Source: Marinobacter pelagius (GTDB lineage: Bacteria; Pseudomonadota; Gammaproteobacteria; Pseudomonadales; Oleiphilaceae). From it: DNA of 64,000 nucleotides. The translations under genes were made by a program, and so were the position numbers. Shown here piece by piece: positions 47,227-55,132 of the stretch (position 1 is the first letter of the stretch; the number at the start of each line of letters is the position of its first letter). Under the pieces are notes generated by a model, which saw only the letters and a program-made list of their open reading frames with translations, was not told the DNA's origin and did not search any database. Location of the stretch: positions 16,300-80,299 of the forward strand of contig NZ_QNRO01000021.1 in assembly GCF_003315345.1 (NCBI RefSeq). Reading direction: 5' to 3'.

Positions 47227-47336
47227 GGTGGCCCCATTGGTGCCTCCGCAACATGAAACCGTGAACCCGGTCAGGCCCGGAAGGGAGCAGCCGAAGCGGT
47301 GGATTTGTGTGCCGGAGATCTGCTGGTGGGGTCACC
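47227..47336 (+). ncRNA. ffs: Signal recognition particle 4.5S RNA
   Basis: The sequence contains the universally conserved apical domain around 47262-47293 (GAACCCGGTCAGG, then CCGGAAGG and AGCAGCC). The ends GGTGGCCCCA (47227) and TGGGGTCACC (47336) pair to close a long hairpin with one G-U pair. It pairs with Ffh in cotranslational membrane targeting. Exact ends are set by the terminal helix and may be off by a few bases. Its place directly before dnaX is common in related gammaproteobacteria. Confidence 0.93.
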
Positions 47337-47481
47337 CCCAGTTTCCCCCTTCCGATGTGTTAATCCCCTGATTCTTCGCCCGTAATTGTGCTTCAGTCCC
47401 GGTGACCGAGTGCCAACTTTGCTTCTTATCAAAGCGGGTCCATGCTATGGTTAATCGCATTTTCACAGCAGTTGACGGAAC

Positions 47482-49332
47482 ATGAGCTACCAGGTACTCG
47501 CCCGAAAATGGCGCCCCCGCACCTTCGAGGACATGGTGGGCCAGGAACACGTGCTTCAGGCGCTGATCCATGCCCTGGAAAACCAGCGTCTGCACCATGC
47601 CTACCTGTTTACCGGGACCCGCGGTGTGGGCAAGACCACCATCGGCCGTCTGCTGGCCCGTTGCCTTAACTGCGAAACCGGTGTCACTCCGAACCCGTGC
47701 GGGGAGTGCACCAGTTGCCAGGAGATCCAGGAAGGCCGGTTTGTTGACCTGATCGAGATCGATGCGGCGTCCCGCACCGGCGTCGATGACATGCGGGAAC
47801 TCACCGACAATGTCCAGTACGCGCCGACCCGGGGCCGCTACAAGGTGTACCTCATTGACGAGGTGCACATGCTTACCAACCAGTCCTTCAACGCGTTCCT
47901 GAAAACCCTGGAAGAGCCGCCGGAGCACGTCAAGTTCCTGCTGGCCACCACTGATCCCCAGAAGCTTCCGGTAACGGTGCTATCTCGGTGTCTGCAGTTC
48001 AATCTCAAGCGCATGACTCCGGAGCACATTGCCGGCCACCTCAAGCATGTGTTGACCGAAGAGGGGATTCCCTTCGAGGAACCGGCACTGTGGCTGCTGG
48101 CCCGTGCCGCCGACGGCAGTATGCGGGATGCCCTGAGCCTGACCGATCAGGCCATTGCCTTTGGGAACCAGAAGCTCGCGGCCAGTGATGTCAGCAACAT
48201 GCTGGGCACCATTGACCAGCGGGACATCGAACGGATTGTTACTGCCCTGGTAGAACGTGACGGCCCGGGCCTGCTCTCTGAAATTGCGAGAATCTCGGAG
48301 TTCGCCCCGGATTACAGTGTGATCCTGGCGGATCTGCTCTCCCTGTTCCATCGCGTCACCATGGAACAGGTGGTGCCGGGCAGTGCCGATAATGCCCTGG
48401 GTGATGCCAACCAGGTCCAGGAACTGGCCCGGAAGCTCAGCGCCGAGGATGCCCAGCTGTTCTACCAGGCCGCCCTGATGGGCCGTAAGGACCTGGATAT
48501 CACGCCGGATGCCCGCATGGGTTTTGAAATGACCCTGCTGAGGATGCTGGCGTTCCGCCCGGGTACTGATCGGAGGGAACCGCCGACGGTGCGTTCCGGT
48601 GGTGACTCGACCGCGGGCGAAGCCCGGGATGAGCCCGGGCCTGCGGCTGCGCCGAAGGTATCGGAACCCGCGCCCCAGGCACCGGCGGCAGCCACACCCG
48701 CGTCCGAAGCAACTCCGGTCACAGCTCCGGAGCCGGAACCGGTTCCTCAGCCAGAGCCGACGCCAGAACCGGCACGTGTCTATGAGGAGCCACCGCTGCC
48801 CGAAGAGCCACCCGAGGTGGAACCCGATTTCGGATACGAGCCGGAACCACCCGAGGCTGGCCCCGGGCCGGAAGCAGACATAGAAACAAAACCGCAACCC
48901 GAACCTGAGTCCGCGCCCCAACCGGTTGTCGAGGAACAGCGTGGCGACTTTGTTTGGGAACGGGATTTCCGGGACCTTGGTATCGTGGGTATGCCCGGTA
49001 ACCTGGCCAGCCAGACCGCCATGGTTCGGGACGGCGATTCCATCGTACTCACTATCGATGATGGCCATGCCCGCCTGCTCAATGCCCGGCACGAGGAAAA
49101 AATCGCCACCGCCTTGAGAAACCGCTTTGGCGACTCCATCGAGTTACGCATAGAGCAGGGCGAACCCGGGCCGCATACGCCAGCCGCGTATGAGGAACGG
49201 CAGCGCCAGGCACGCCAGCAAGCGGCGGAGGACGCCATCCGCAAGGATCCGGTGGTCCAGTCCATCGTTGAACGATTTGAGGCGCGGATAGTCGAAGACA
49301 GTATCCGGCCCATCGAGACCAGCAGGAGATAG
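47482..49332 (+). CDS. dnaX: DNA polymerase III subunits gamma/tau
   Basis: This is the clamp-loader ATPase, 616 residues. Walker A is GTRGVGKTT (45-53), zinc cysteines are in the CLNCETG/CGECTSC block, and Walker B is VYLIDEVHM. A long Pro-Glu-rich linker (about 385-480, EPEPVPQPEPTPEPARV and similar) leads to the tau C-terminal domain that contacts DnaE. No E. coli-type slippery AAAAAAG followed by a stop-proximal hairpin is visible in the linker, so a separate gamma form is not predicted. ybaB follows after 3 bp. Confidence 0.97.
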   Translation: MSYQVLARKWRPRTFEDMVGQEHVLQALIHALENQRLHHAYLFTGTRGVGKTTIGRLLARCLNCETGVTPNPCGECTSCQEIQEGRFVDLIEIDAASRTGVDDMRELTDNVQYAPTRGRYKVYLIDEVHMLTNQSFNAFLKTLEEPPEHVKFLLATTDPQKLPVTVLSRCLQFNLKRMTPEHIAGHLKHVLTEEGIPFEEPALWLLARAADGSMRDALSLTDQAIAFGNQKLAASDVSNMLGTIDQRDIERIVTALVERDGPGLLSEIARISEFAPDYSVILADLLSLFHRVTMEQVVPGSADNALGDANQVQELARKLSAEDAQLFYQAALMGRKDLDITPDARMGFEMTLLRMLAFRPGTDRREPPTVRSGGDSTAGEARDEPGPAAAPKVSEPAPQAPAAATPASEATPVTAPEPEPVPQPEPTPEPARVYEEPPLPEEPPEVEPDFGYEPEPPEAGPGPEADIETKPQPEPESAPQPVVEEQRGDFVWERDFRDLGIVGMPGNLASQTAMVRDGDSIVLTIDDGHARLLNARHEEKIATALRNRFGDSIELRIEQGEPGPHTPAAYEERQRQARQQAAEDAIRKDPVVQSIVERFEARIVEDSIRPIETSRR

Positions 49333-49335
49333 AGC

Positions 49336-49659
49336 ATGTTTAACGACATGGGCGATCTGATGAAAAAAGCCCAGCAAATGCAGGAAGAAATGAAAAAGGC
49401 TCAGGAAGAGATCGCCAAGGCCGAGGTGACTGGCGAGGCCGGAGCGGGCCTGGTGAAAGTCACCATGAACGGCCGCCACGATGTGAGCAGGGTTGAGATC
49501 GATCCTTCGCTCATGTCCGAAGAGAAAGAGATTCTTGAAGACCTTCTCGCCGCCGCGGTGAACGATGCCGTTCGCCGGGTCGAGGCCAACCAGAAAGAAA
49601 AGATGTCCGGAATGATGTCGGGAATGGGCATGCCCCCCGGCTTCAAGATGCCGTTCTGA
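49336..49659 (+). CDS. ybaB: Nucleoid-associated protein YbaB/EbfC
   Basis: This small dimeric DNA-binding protein has 107 residues, an N-terminal coiled helix ([20 protein letters not shown]), a beta core ([15 protein letters not shown]), and a Met-rich end. It is just after dnaX and before recR, the standard order. Length and sequence are typical of the family. Confidence 0.97.
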   Translation: MFNDMGDLMKKAQQMQEEMKKAQEEIAKAEVTGEAGAGLVKVTMNGRHDVSRVEIDPSLMSEEKEILEDLLAAAVNDAVRRVEANQKEKMSGMMSGMGMPPGFKMPF

Positions 49660-49691
49660 TCCGTTCGTCTGTTGTATTCCGAGGATAGTTG

Positions 49692-50294
49692 ATGGCTTTC
49701 AGTCCACTGGTTGATGAACTGGTCGAATCCCTGCGCTGCCTTCCGGGCGTGGGCCAGAAAACGGCCCAGCGCATGGCGTTCCATCTTCTTGAGCGCGGCC
49801 GCTCAGGGGGCACCCGTTTGTCCGAGGCCCTGCGCACGGCGATGGACGGCGTGCGTCGCTGCGAATCCTGCCAGAACTTCGCCGATACCGAGATCTGCGG
49901 GATCTGTGAGAACCCGACCCGCAAGAACGGTACCCTGTGCGTGGTGGAAAGCCCCTCCGATCTGCTGGCCATCGAGCAGGCCGGCGACTACAAGGGTGGT
50001 TACTTTGTGCTGATGGGCCATCTGTCACCCATCGACGGCGTCGGCCCCGAAGAAATTGGTATCGAACGCCTGCTGAGACGCGTTCAGGACGAAGGGGTGA
50101 CCGAGCTGATTCTCGCCACCAACCCCACCGTCGAGGGCGAAGCGACGGCCCACTACATTGCCGACCGACTCGATGGCCGGAACATCCTCATTACCCGTCT
50201 TGCCCATGGCATCCCGGTGGGTGGCGAGCTGGGTTATGTTGACGGCTTCACTCTGACCCACGCCTTCCGCGGTCGAAAACCACTCTCCGAATAG
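49692..50294 (+). CDS. recR: Recombination mediator RecR
   Basis: This RecFOR pathway protein of 200 residues helps load RecA at gaps. It has the helix-hairpin-helix [20 protein letters not shown], the Cys4 zinc finger [19 protein letters not shown], and a Toprim domain ([18 protein letters not shown]). The ATG at 49692 is preferred over a TTG three bases earlier; GAGGA lies about 6 nt upstream. Confidence 0.97.
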   Translation: MAFSPLVDELVESLRCLPGVGQKTAQRMAFHLLERGRSGGTRLSEALRTAMDGVRRCESCQNFADTEICGICENPTRKNGTLCVVESPSDLLAIEQAGDYKGGYFVLMGHLSPIDGVGPEEIGIERLLRRVQDEGVTELILATNPTVEGEATAHYIADRLDGRNILITRLAHGIPVGGELGYVDGFTLTHAFRGRKPLSE

Positions 50295-50311
50295 GCTAAC
50301 CAGGCTTCCCT

Positions 50312-51463
50312 ATGGCATCTTCCTCACCGGCCGTGGCCGTTCCCCCGGCCCCCGAGATCATTCACTGGATTGAGACTCCCCAGGAACTGGACAGGTGGCT
50401 GGCACCGGCATCACCTGACCAGCCCCTTGCCCTTGATACCGAGTTCGAACGGGTCAACACCTTCTATCCTATCCCCGGGCTGGTCCAGCTGGGCCTGGGC
50501 GATCAGTACTGCCTGGTCGATCCGGATGTAGCCGAGGCTTCTGCACTGTTCCGGGAGGTGCTGGCGAACCCCGAGGTTCCCAAACTCCTGTACGCCATGA
50601 GCGAGGACCTTGAGCTGTTCCGCCACTGGCTCGGAATCGAGCCAAAAGGTGTGGTGGATCTCCAGATTGGTGCGGCCATGGCCGGCTCCGGCTTCTCCCT
50701 GGGCTATGCCCGCCTGGTGGAAACGCTGTTCGGCGAAACCCTGGATAAATCCGCTACCCGTTCCGACTGGCTGGCCCGACCATTGAGCGACGCGCAACAG
50801 CGCTATGCCGTGGACGACATCCGGTTTCTCGAGCCCATGTATCATTGGGTAATGGATTCCCTCAGGCCCCGCGGCCTGGTCGAGGCACTGTTCGAGGAAT
50901 CGCAGCGGTTTGCCTCCGAGCTTGCCGCCCAGGACGATCCGGAGCAGCATTACCTCAAGTTGCGGGGTGGCTGGACTTTGAACCCCGAGCAACAGGCCGT
51001 TCTGAAGGAACTGGTACGTTGGCGGGAGGGGGAGTGCCAGCGCCGGGACATGCCCCGTAACCGGGTGTTTGCCGATGCCCTGTTGATCCTGGTTGCCGAA
51101 CGGTTGCCGGAATCGATGCATGCGCTGAGGGATATTCAGGGCATACCCTCGGGGGCAGTTCGCCGTTATGGTGAAACCATACTCAAACTTGTCCGCGATG
51201 CCCGTGGTGCCGATACTTCCGGGCTTGAGCGGATTGCACCACCATTGAGCCGTGACCAGCAGGCCGACTTCAAGCAGTTGAAGCGTACTGTCAGAAAAGT
51301 CGCGGAAGCTGCTGATATTCCGATGGAACTGGTTGCCCCGAGGAAGCGTCTGGAGAAACTGATGCAGGATCAGACGTTGGAAGGCAACCCGTTTTTCCAG
51401 GGCTGGCGCGGGGAGTTGCTGGCGCCGGTACGAAGCCAGATCGAGGACATACTGAAGCAATGA
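50312..51463 (+). CDS. rnd: Ribonuclease D
   Basis: This DEDDy 3'-5' exoribonuclease of 383 residues takes part in tRNA 3' maturation. Exonuclease motifs are LALDTEFERVNTFYP (Asp, Glu), YAMSEDLELF and QRYAVDDIRFL (Tyr, Asp), followed by an HRDC domain (LVRWREGECQRRDMPRNRV). The stop overlaps the start of ycgL (ATGA), so rnd, ycgL and ycgN are a coupled group. Confidence 0.95.
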   Translation: MASSSPAVAVPPAPEIIHWIETPQELDRWLAPASPDQPLALDTEFERVNTFYPIPGLVQLGLGDQYCLVDPDVAEASALFREVLANPEVPKLLYAMSEDLELFRHWLGIEPKGVVDLQIGAAMAGSGFSLGYARLVETLFGETLDKSATRSDWLARPLSDAQQRYAVDDIRFLEPMYHWVMDSLRPRGLVEALFEESQRFASELAAQDDPEQHYLKLRGGWTLNPEQQAVLKELVRWREGECQRRDMPRNRVFADALLILVAERLPESMHALRDIQGIPSGAVRRYGETILKLVRDARGADTSGLERIAPPLSRDQQADFKQLKRTVRKVAEAADIPMELVAPRKRLEKLMQDQTLEGNPFFQGWRGELLAPVRSQIEDILKQ

Positions 51464-51753
51464 AAGAGCGGGAATTTATCTCCGTATTCAAAAGCAGCCG
51501 GAAGGCGGACACTTATGTATTCGTGCGCCGGGGGCAGGACTGGGATGAGCTCCCCGAGGGCCTTCGCGGCATCTTCGGCGCGCCGATCCATTCCATGGAC
51601 CTGCTGCTGACTCCGGACCGCAAGCTGGCCAGGACCACCGGCCAGCAGGTTCTGGAAGCCATCAAGGAAAAGGACTTCTACCTGCAGATGCCGGAAGAGC
51701 AGGAAGGCTATGTGGTCGAGTTCAAGCGTAAGCTGGAGCAACACGAAAAATGA
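51460..51753 (+). CDS. ycgL: YcgL family protein
   Basis: This is a 97-residue member of the YcgL family, with VFKSSRKADTYVFVRRGQDW and LLTPDRKLARTTGQQVLEAI. The biochemical role is unsettled. Order and length match other gammaproteobacteria. It is coupled to rnd and to ycgN by ATGA overlaps on both sides. Confidence 0.93.
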   Translation: MKEREFISVFKSSRKADTYVFVRRGQDWDELPEGLRGIFGAPIHSMDLLLTPDRKLARTTGQQVLEAIKEKDFYLQMPEEQEGYVVEFKRKLEQHEK

Positions 51754-52196
51754 TTGCCCAGATCCCGTTCTGGCAGCGTAAACGCCTCGACGAGATGACT
51801 CCTCAGGAGTGGGAATCCCTGTGCGATGGTTGTGGCAAATGTTGCCTGGCAAAGCTCGAGGACGAGGACACCGGCGAGGTCTACCATACCGATCTTGTAT
51901 GCCGGTATATGGATCAGGACACCTGCCGGTGTACGGTGTATTCGGAGCGCCTGCAAAAAGTGCCAGGGTGCACCGTCATCACGCCTGACACAGTCGAGGA
52001 TTACTACTGGCTGCCGTATACCTGCGCCTATCGCTCACTCGCCGAGGGGCGGGGGCTGGCTTCCTGGCATCCGCTGAGAAGTGGTGATCCGGAATCGGTA
52101 CATGAGGCCGGTGTCTCGGTGCGCCACAGGGTCATCTCCGAGGAACAGGTGCCCGAAGAGGACTGGGAAGAACACATCATTCATTGGGTATTGTAA
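51750..52196 (+). CDS. ycgN: YcgN family cysteine-cluster protein
   Basis: This 148-residue protein of the UPF0260/YkgJ-type cysteine-cluster family has the N-terminal LCDGCGKCCLAKLED and further cysteines in DLVCRYMDQDTCRCTVY, which probably bind a metal or cluster. The function is unknown. Its stop TAA shares one base with the ATG of the small membrane protein that follows. Confidence 0.92.
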   Translation: MIAQIPFWQRKRLDEMTPQEWESLCDGCGKCCLAKLEDEDTGEVYHTDLVCRYMDQDTCRCTVYSERLQKVPGCTVITPDTVEDYYWLPYTCAYRSLAEGRGLASWHPLRSGDPESVHEAGVSVRHRVISEEQVPEEDWEEHIIHWVL

Positions 52197-52540
52197 TGCT
52201 AGACGCCGATACACAAATGGCCTACGGAATTTTTTGGGCCGCTTATGCCATTGCCTTCGTAATATTCTTCTACATGATGAAGCGGCTATTCCGCTTCATT
52301 CCGCTGTACGGCGCACGCACCCTGCTGCTGTCGGCGTTGATGGTGCTTCTGCTGACACCGGTCGAGTCGCCGGAGGTGGCCGGCTGGTGGATGCCTGCCT
52401 GGCTCTTTGGCGGATACGAGTTGATCCTCGGGAACGTCGAGACCGCCAGTATGGCGTGGTTCAACTTTGGTCTCGCGGGCCTGGTGATGTTGCTGGTATG
52501 GATCCTGGACCTGGTGCGCTATCGCCTGGTGAAGCGTTGA
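52196..52540 (+). CDS. Small membrane protein of unknown function
   Basis: This 114-residue protein has about three hydrophobic helices (IFWAAYAIAFVIFFYMM, LLLSALMVLLL, FGLAGLVMLLVWILDLV). The start ATG overlaps the ycgN stop (TAATG). An earlier in-frame TTG at 52184 lies in ycgN. I do not recognise a functional family; it is probably an inner-membrane protein co-expressed with rnd-ycgL-ycgN. Confidence 0.8.
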   Translation: MLDADTQMAYGIFWAAYAIAFVIFFYMMKRLFRFIPLYGARTLLLSALMVLLLTPVESPEVAGWWMPAWLFGGYELILGNVETASMAWFNFGLAGLVMLLVWILDLVRYRLVKR

Positions 52541-52599
52541 GAGCGAACTGGCCCGCTATTGATCAGAAACATGAAAAGTAATCGACAGGAAACGAGAAC

Positions 52600-53442
52600 A
52601 TGAAGTTTACCGGTACCGAGAAGTATGTAGCCACCGATGACCTGCAAATGGCCGTCAATGCGGCGATCGGGCTCCAGCGACCATTGCTGATCAAGGGCGA
52701 GCCCGGCACCGGCAAGACATTACTGGCGGAGGAGATGGCGGCGGCCCTGGGCATGAGGCTGATTCCCTGGCACATCAAATCCACCACCAAGGCCCAGCAG
52801 GGTCTGTATGAGTACGACGCGGTCTCCCGCCTGCGTGATTCCCAGCTGGGTGACGAGAAGGTCAAGGACATCAGCAACTACATCGTCAAGGGCAAGCTCT
52901 GGGAAGCCTTCGAGTCCGAAGAGCAGGTAGTACTGCTGATCGACGAGATCGACAAGGCCGATATCGAGTTCCCGAACGACCTGTTGCTCGAACTCGATCG
53001 CATGGAGTTCTTCGTCTACGAGACCCAGCAGTTCGTCAAGGCTAAGCATCGTCCGATCGTGGTCATCACCAGTAACAACGAGAAGGAACTGCCGGATGCG
53101 TTCCTGCGCCGGTGTTTCTTCCACTACATCAGCTTCCCGGACCACGAGACCATGCAGAACATCGTGGACGTGCACTTCCCGAACCTGCAGCAGGAGATTG
53201 TCCGCGATGCCCTGGAGGTCTTCTTCGATGTGCGCAAGGTGCCGGGCCTGAAGAAAAAGCCGTCCACCTCCGAGCTGATCGACTGGCTGAAGCTGCTGAT
53301 GGCCGACGAACTGACCGCCAAGGCGCTGCAGGAGAAGGATACAGGAAGCGCGTTGCCACCCCTGTATGGCGCCCTGGTGAAAAATGAGCAGGACGTGCAC
53401 CTGTTGCAGAAGCTGGCGTTCATGGCACGCCGTCGCAACTGA
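52600..53442 (+). CDS. MoxR-family AAA+ ATPase
   Basis: This ATPase of 280 residues belongs to the MoxR chaperone group. It has Walker A (IKGEPGTGKTLLAEE), Walker B (VLLIDEIDKAD), sensor-type PIVVITSNNEKELPDAFLRR and C-terminal helices. MoxR proteins act with VWA partners to mature or load cofactors in other proteins. The VWA gene follows after 22 bp, forming a typical pair. The client is not identifiable. Confidence 0.93.
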   Translation: MKFTGTEKYVATDDLQMAVNAAIGLQRPLLIKGEPGTGKTLLAEEMAAALGMRLIPWHIKSTTKAQQGLYEYDAVSRLRDSQLGDEKVKDISNYIVKGKLWEAFESEEQVVLLIDEIDKADIEFPNDLLLELDRMEFFVYETQQFVKAKHRPIVVITSNNEKELPDAFLRRCFFHYISFPDHETMQNIVDVHFPNLQQEIVRDALEVFFDVRKVPGLKKKPSTSELIDWLKLLMADELTAKALQEKDTGSALPPLYGALVKNEQDVHLLQKLAFMARRRN

Positions 53443-53464
53443 TTTCCGGCAAGAGTTCCGCTTT

Positions 53465-54643
53465 ATGTTGATTGATTTCTTTCTCGAAGTGCGGCGGGCC
53501 AAGGTTCCCGCCAGCCTGCGCGAATTCCTCGATCTGCTGGAGGCCCTGCAGAACCGCTTGGCCTTTGCCGACATGGAGGAGTTCTATTACCTGGCGCGCC
53601 TGTGCCTGGTGAAGGACGAGCGCCACTTCGACAAGTTCGATCGTGCCTTCCAAGCTTATTTCGAAGGCATCCAGAACCTGGATGACCTGCTGGAAGCCCT
53701 GATTCCCGACGACTGGCTCCGGGCAGAGTTCGAGAAGCACCTGAGCGACGAGGAAAAGGCGAAGATCGACTCCCTCGGTGGTCTGGAAGAGCTGATCGAA
53801 ACCTTCAAGAAGCGCATGGAAGAGCAGCAGGAGCGCCATGCCGGGGGCAACAAGTGGATAGGCACGGGCGGCACGTCGCCTTTCGGTGCCAATGGCTATA
53901 ACCCCGAGGGCTTCCGCATCGGCCAGAAGAATGGCCGGCAGGGCCGGGCGGTGAAGGTCTGGGAGAAGCGGGAATTCAAGGATCTGGACGACAGCATCAC
54001 CCTGGGTATCCGAAACATCAAGGTAGCCCTTCGCCGGTTGCGCAAGTTTGCGCGCCAGGGTGCAGCGGACCAGTTGGATATGGATGACACCATCCGCTCC
54101 ACCGCCCGCAATGCCGGTTACCTGGACCTCAAGATGGTGCCCGAGCGCCACAACGCGGTGAAAGTGCTGATCTTCTTTGACGTGGGCGGTTCCATGGACC
54201 CCCACATCCGGGTCTGCGAAGAGCTGTTCTCGGCGGCGCGGCTCGAGTTCAAGCACATGGAGTATTTCTACTTCCACAACTTCATTTATGAAAATGTGTG
54301 GAAGAACAACGTCCGGCGCATGAACGAGACCACCAGCACCTGGGATATCCTTCACAAGTACACGCCGGACTACAAAGTGATCTTTGTCGGCGACGCCACC
54401 ATGGCGCCCTATGAAATCTCCCATCCCGGCGGTTCCATCGAACACTGGAACGAGGAAGCCGGTGCCACCTGGTTCCAGCGCGTGACCGATCACTTCCGCA
54501 AAGTGGTCTGGCTCAACCCGCTGCCGGAGAGTTACTGGGGTACGGGCGGTTCACTGGGCATGACCCGGCAGCTGGTGAATGATCACATGTATCCGTTGAC
54601 TATCGATGGCCTTGAGTCGGCGATGAGGCAGCTCAGCAAGTGA
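53465..54643 (+). CDS. CoxE-like VWA-domain protein
   Basis: This is the VWA partner of the MoxR ATPase, 392 residues. The start MLIDFFLEVRRAKVP at 53465 is chosen because 53384 lies inside moxR. Conserved segments are KVWEKREFKDLDDSITLG, an Arg-rich linker (ALRRLRKFARQG) and the metal site VLIFFDVGGSMDPH (Asp, Gly and Ser of a MIDAS variant). The family is related to CoxE and YehP-type VWA proteins. The gene is followed by the palindromic repeat cluster. Confidence 0.9.
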   Translation: MLIDFFLEVRRAKVPASLREFLDLLEALQNRLAFADMEEFYYLARLCLVKDERHFDKFDRAFQAYFEGIQNLDDLLEALIPDDWLRAEFEKHLSDEEKAKIDSLGGLEELIETFKKRMEEQQERHAGGNKWIGTGGTSPFGANGYNPEGFRIGQKNGRQGRAVKVWEKREFKDLDDSITLGIRNIKVALRRLRKFARQGAADQLDMDDTIRSTARNAGYLDLKMVPERHNAVKVLIFFDVGGSMDPHIRVCEELFSAARLEFKHMEYFYFHNFIYENVWKNNVRRMNETTSTWDILHKYTPDYKVIFVGDATMAPYEISHPGGSIEHWNEEAGATWFQRVTDHFRKVVWLNPLPESYWGTGGSLGMTRQLVNDHMYPLTIDGLESAMRQLSK

Positions 54644-54665
54644 AACCGGGGGCCGGTGTGAAAAT

Positions 54666-54695
54666 GGGGTCAGATGAAAGCTTTCATCAGACCCC
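54666..54695. repeat. 30-bp palindromic element, intergenic copy 1
   Basis: The half-site GGGGTCAGATGAA, a 4-nt centre and its near reverse complement form a 30-bp palindrome, with an A/A mismatch at position 7. It is the first of three copies in the 489-bp gap after the VWA gene, and it belongs to the same family as the four copies inside the TonB-like gene (62392-62607). REP-like elements are the closest known class. Confidence 0.9.
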
Positions 54696-54698
54696 GAT

Positions 54699-54741
54699 CA
54701 GCCCCAGGGGTCTGAAGAAAACCTTCTTCTGACCCCAACTT
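54699..54741. repeat. Palindromic element with extended flanks, intergenic copy 2
   Basis: The 30-bp palindrome (54707-54736; half-sites GGGGTCTGAAGAA and TTCTTCTGACCCC, T/T mismatch at position 7) is embedded in a 43-bp unit that starts CAGCC and ends AACTT. The unit is repeated almost exactly at 54767-54809. It could also act as a terminator-like hairpin for the VWA gene. Confidence 0.9.
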
Positions 54742-54766
54742 GGAAGGCTGTTACTTGACTGCGGCC

Positions 54767-54809
54767 CAGCCTCAGGGGTCTGAAGAAATCCTTCTTCTGA
54801 CCCCAACTT
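54767..54809. repeat. Palindromic element with extended flanks, intergenic copy 3
   Basis: This is a second 43-bp unit with palindrome at 54775-54804. It differs from copy 2 at only a few positions, mainly in the 4-nt centre and the 5' flank. The 25-bp separation of the two units and the high identity point to recent duplication. Confidence 0.9.
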
Positions 54810-54810
54810 A

Positions 54811-54844
54811 AACAAAAAAAGCCGATGCGGTTGAGGGCATCGGC
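54811..54844 (-). terminator. Intrinsic terminator oriented to the minus strand
   Basis: GCCGATGC (54821-54828) and GCATCGGC (54837-54844) make a perfect 8-bp stem, and on the minus strand it is followed by seven T residues and GTTT. No minus-strand coding gene lies to its right, so a minus-strand transcript from the 54845-55130 region is implied. Confidence 0.65.
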
Positions 54845-55132
54845 AAAAGCTCGGCATATTTAGCGGGTTTACCTTGCCGGCACTCCCGCCGCGGTAGGTA
54901 ATGCAACTGCCAGGCCATCTAAAAAAACTACCGTAAAATCAGACCGGTATTAATGCCCGAACGCTCCTGCCATACTGTCCTGCCTGTCCCTTCCCCCCGC
55001 TCCTGTCAAAAAAACCGACATTTCCTGTTTCCCATTTGGTGATCTGGATACCGTTCTTGCCGGTTACCAGGTGTTACGCTTCCTCTCACTTTGTAACGGA
55101 ATATTGCCGGAATTGTTCGGGACAGGAGAGGT
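54845..55132. other. Upstream region of the TPR/ExbBD operon; possible minus-strand small RNA
   Basis: These 288 bp contain no convincing open frame. They must carry the promoter of the eight-gene operon starting at 55133, but no strong -35/-10 pair stands out on the plus strand. On the minus strand, GC-rich complementary segments at 54855-54920 lead straight into the terminator at 54811-54844, which is the layout of a small RNA gene of roughly 100-150 nt. Confidence 0.35.

Noticed and set aside
47980..49092. 370-codon minus-strand open frame
   Set aside because: It is antisense to dnaX, with low-complexity translation mirrored from the Pro-Glu linker.
49097..49102. A6 run in dnaX as a programmed frameshift site
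   Set aside because: It lies near residue 540, far from the gamma/tau boundary, without an adjacent stop or hairpin, so it would not create a gamma-like product.
54666..54809. Possible miniature CRISPR array
   Set aside because: The repeats are strong palindromes with gaps of 11 and 38 bp, there are no equal spacers and no cas genes, and the family also occurs inside a coding gene.
54845..54930. Cyclic-di-GMP riboswitch
   Set aside because: A few GC-rich segments looked similar, but the conserved GEMM core could not be aligned on either strand.
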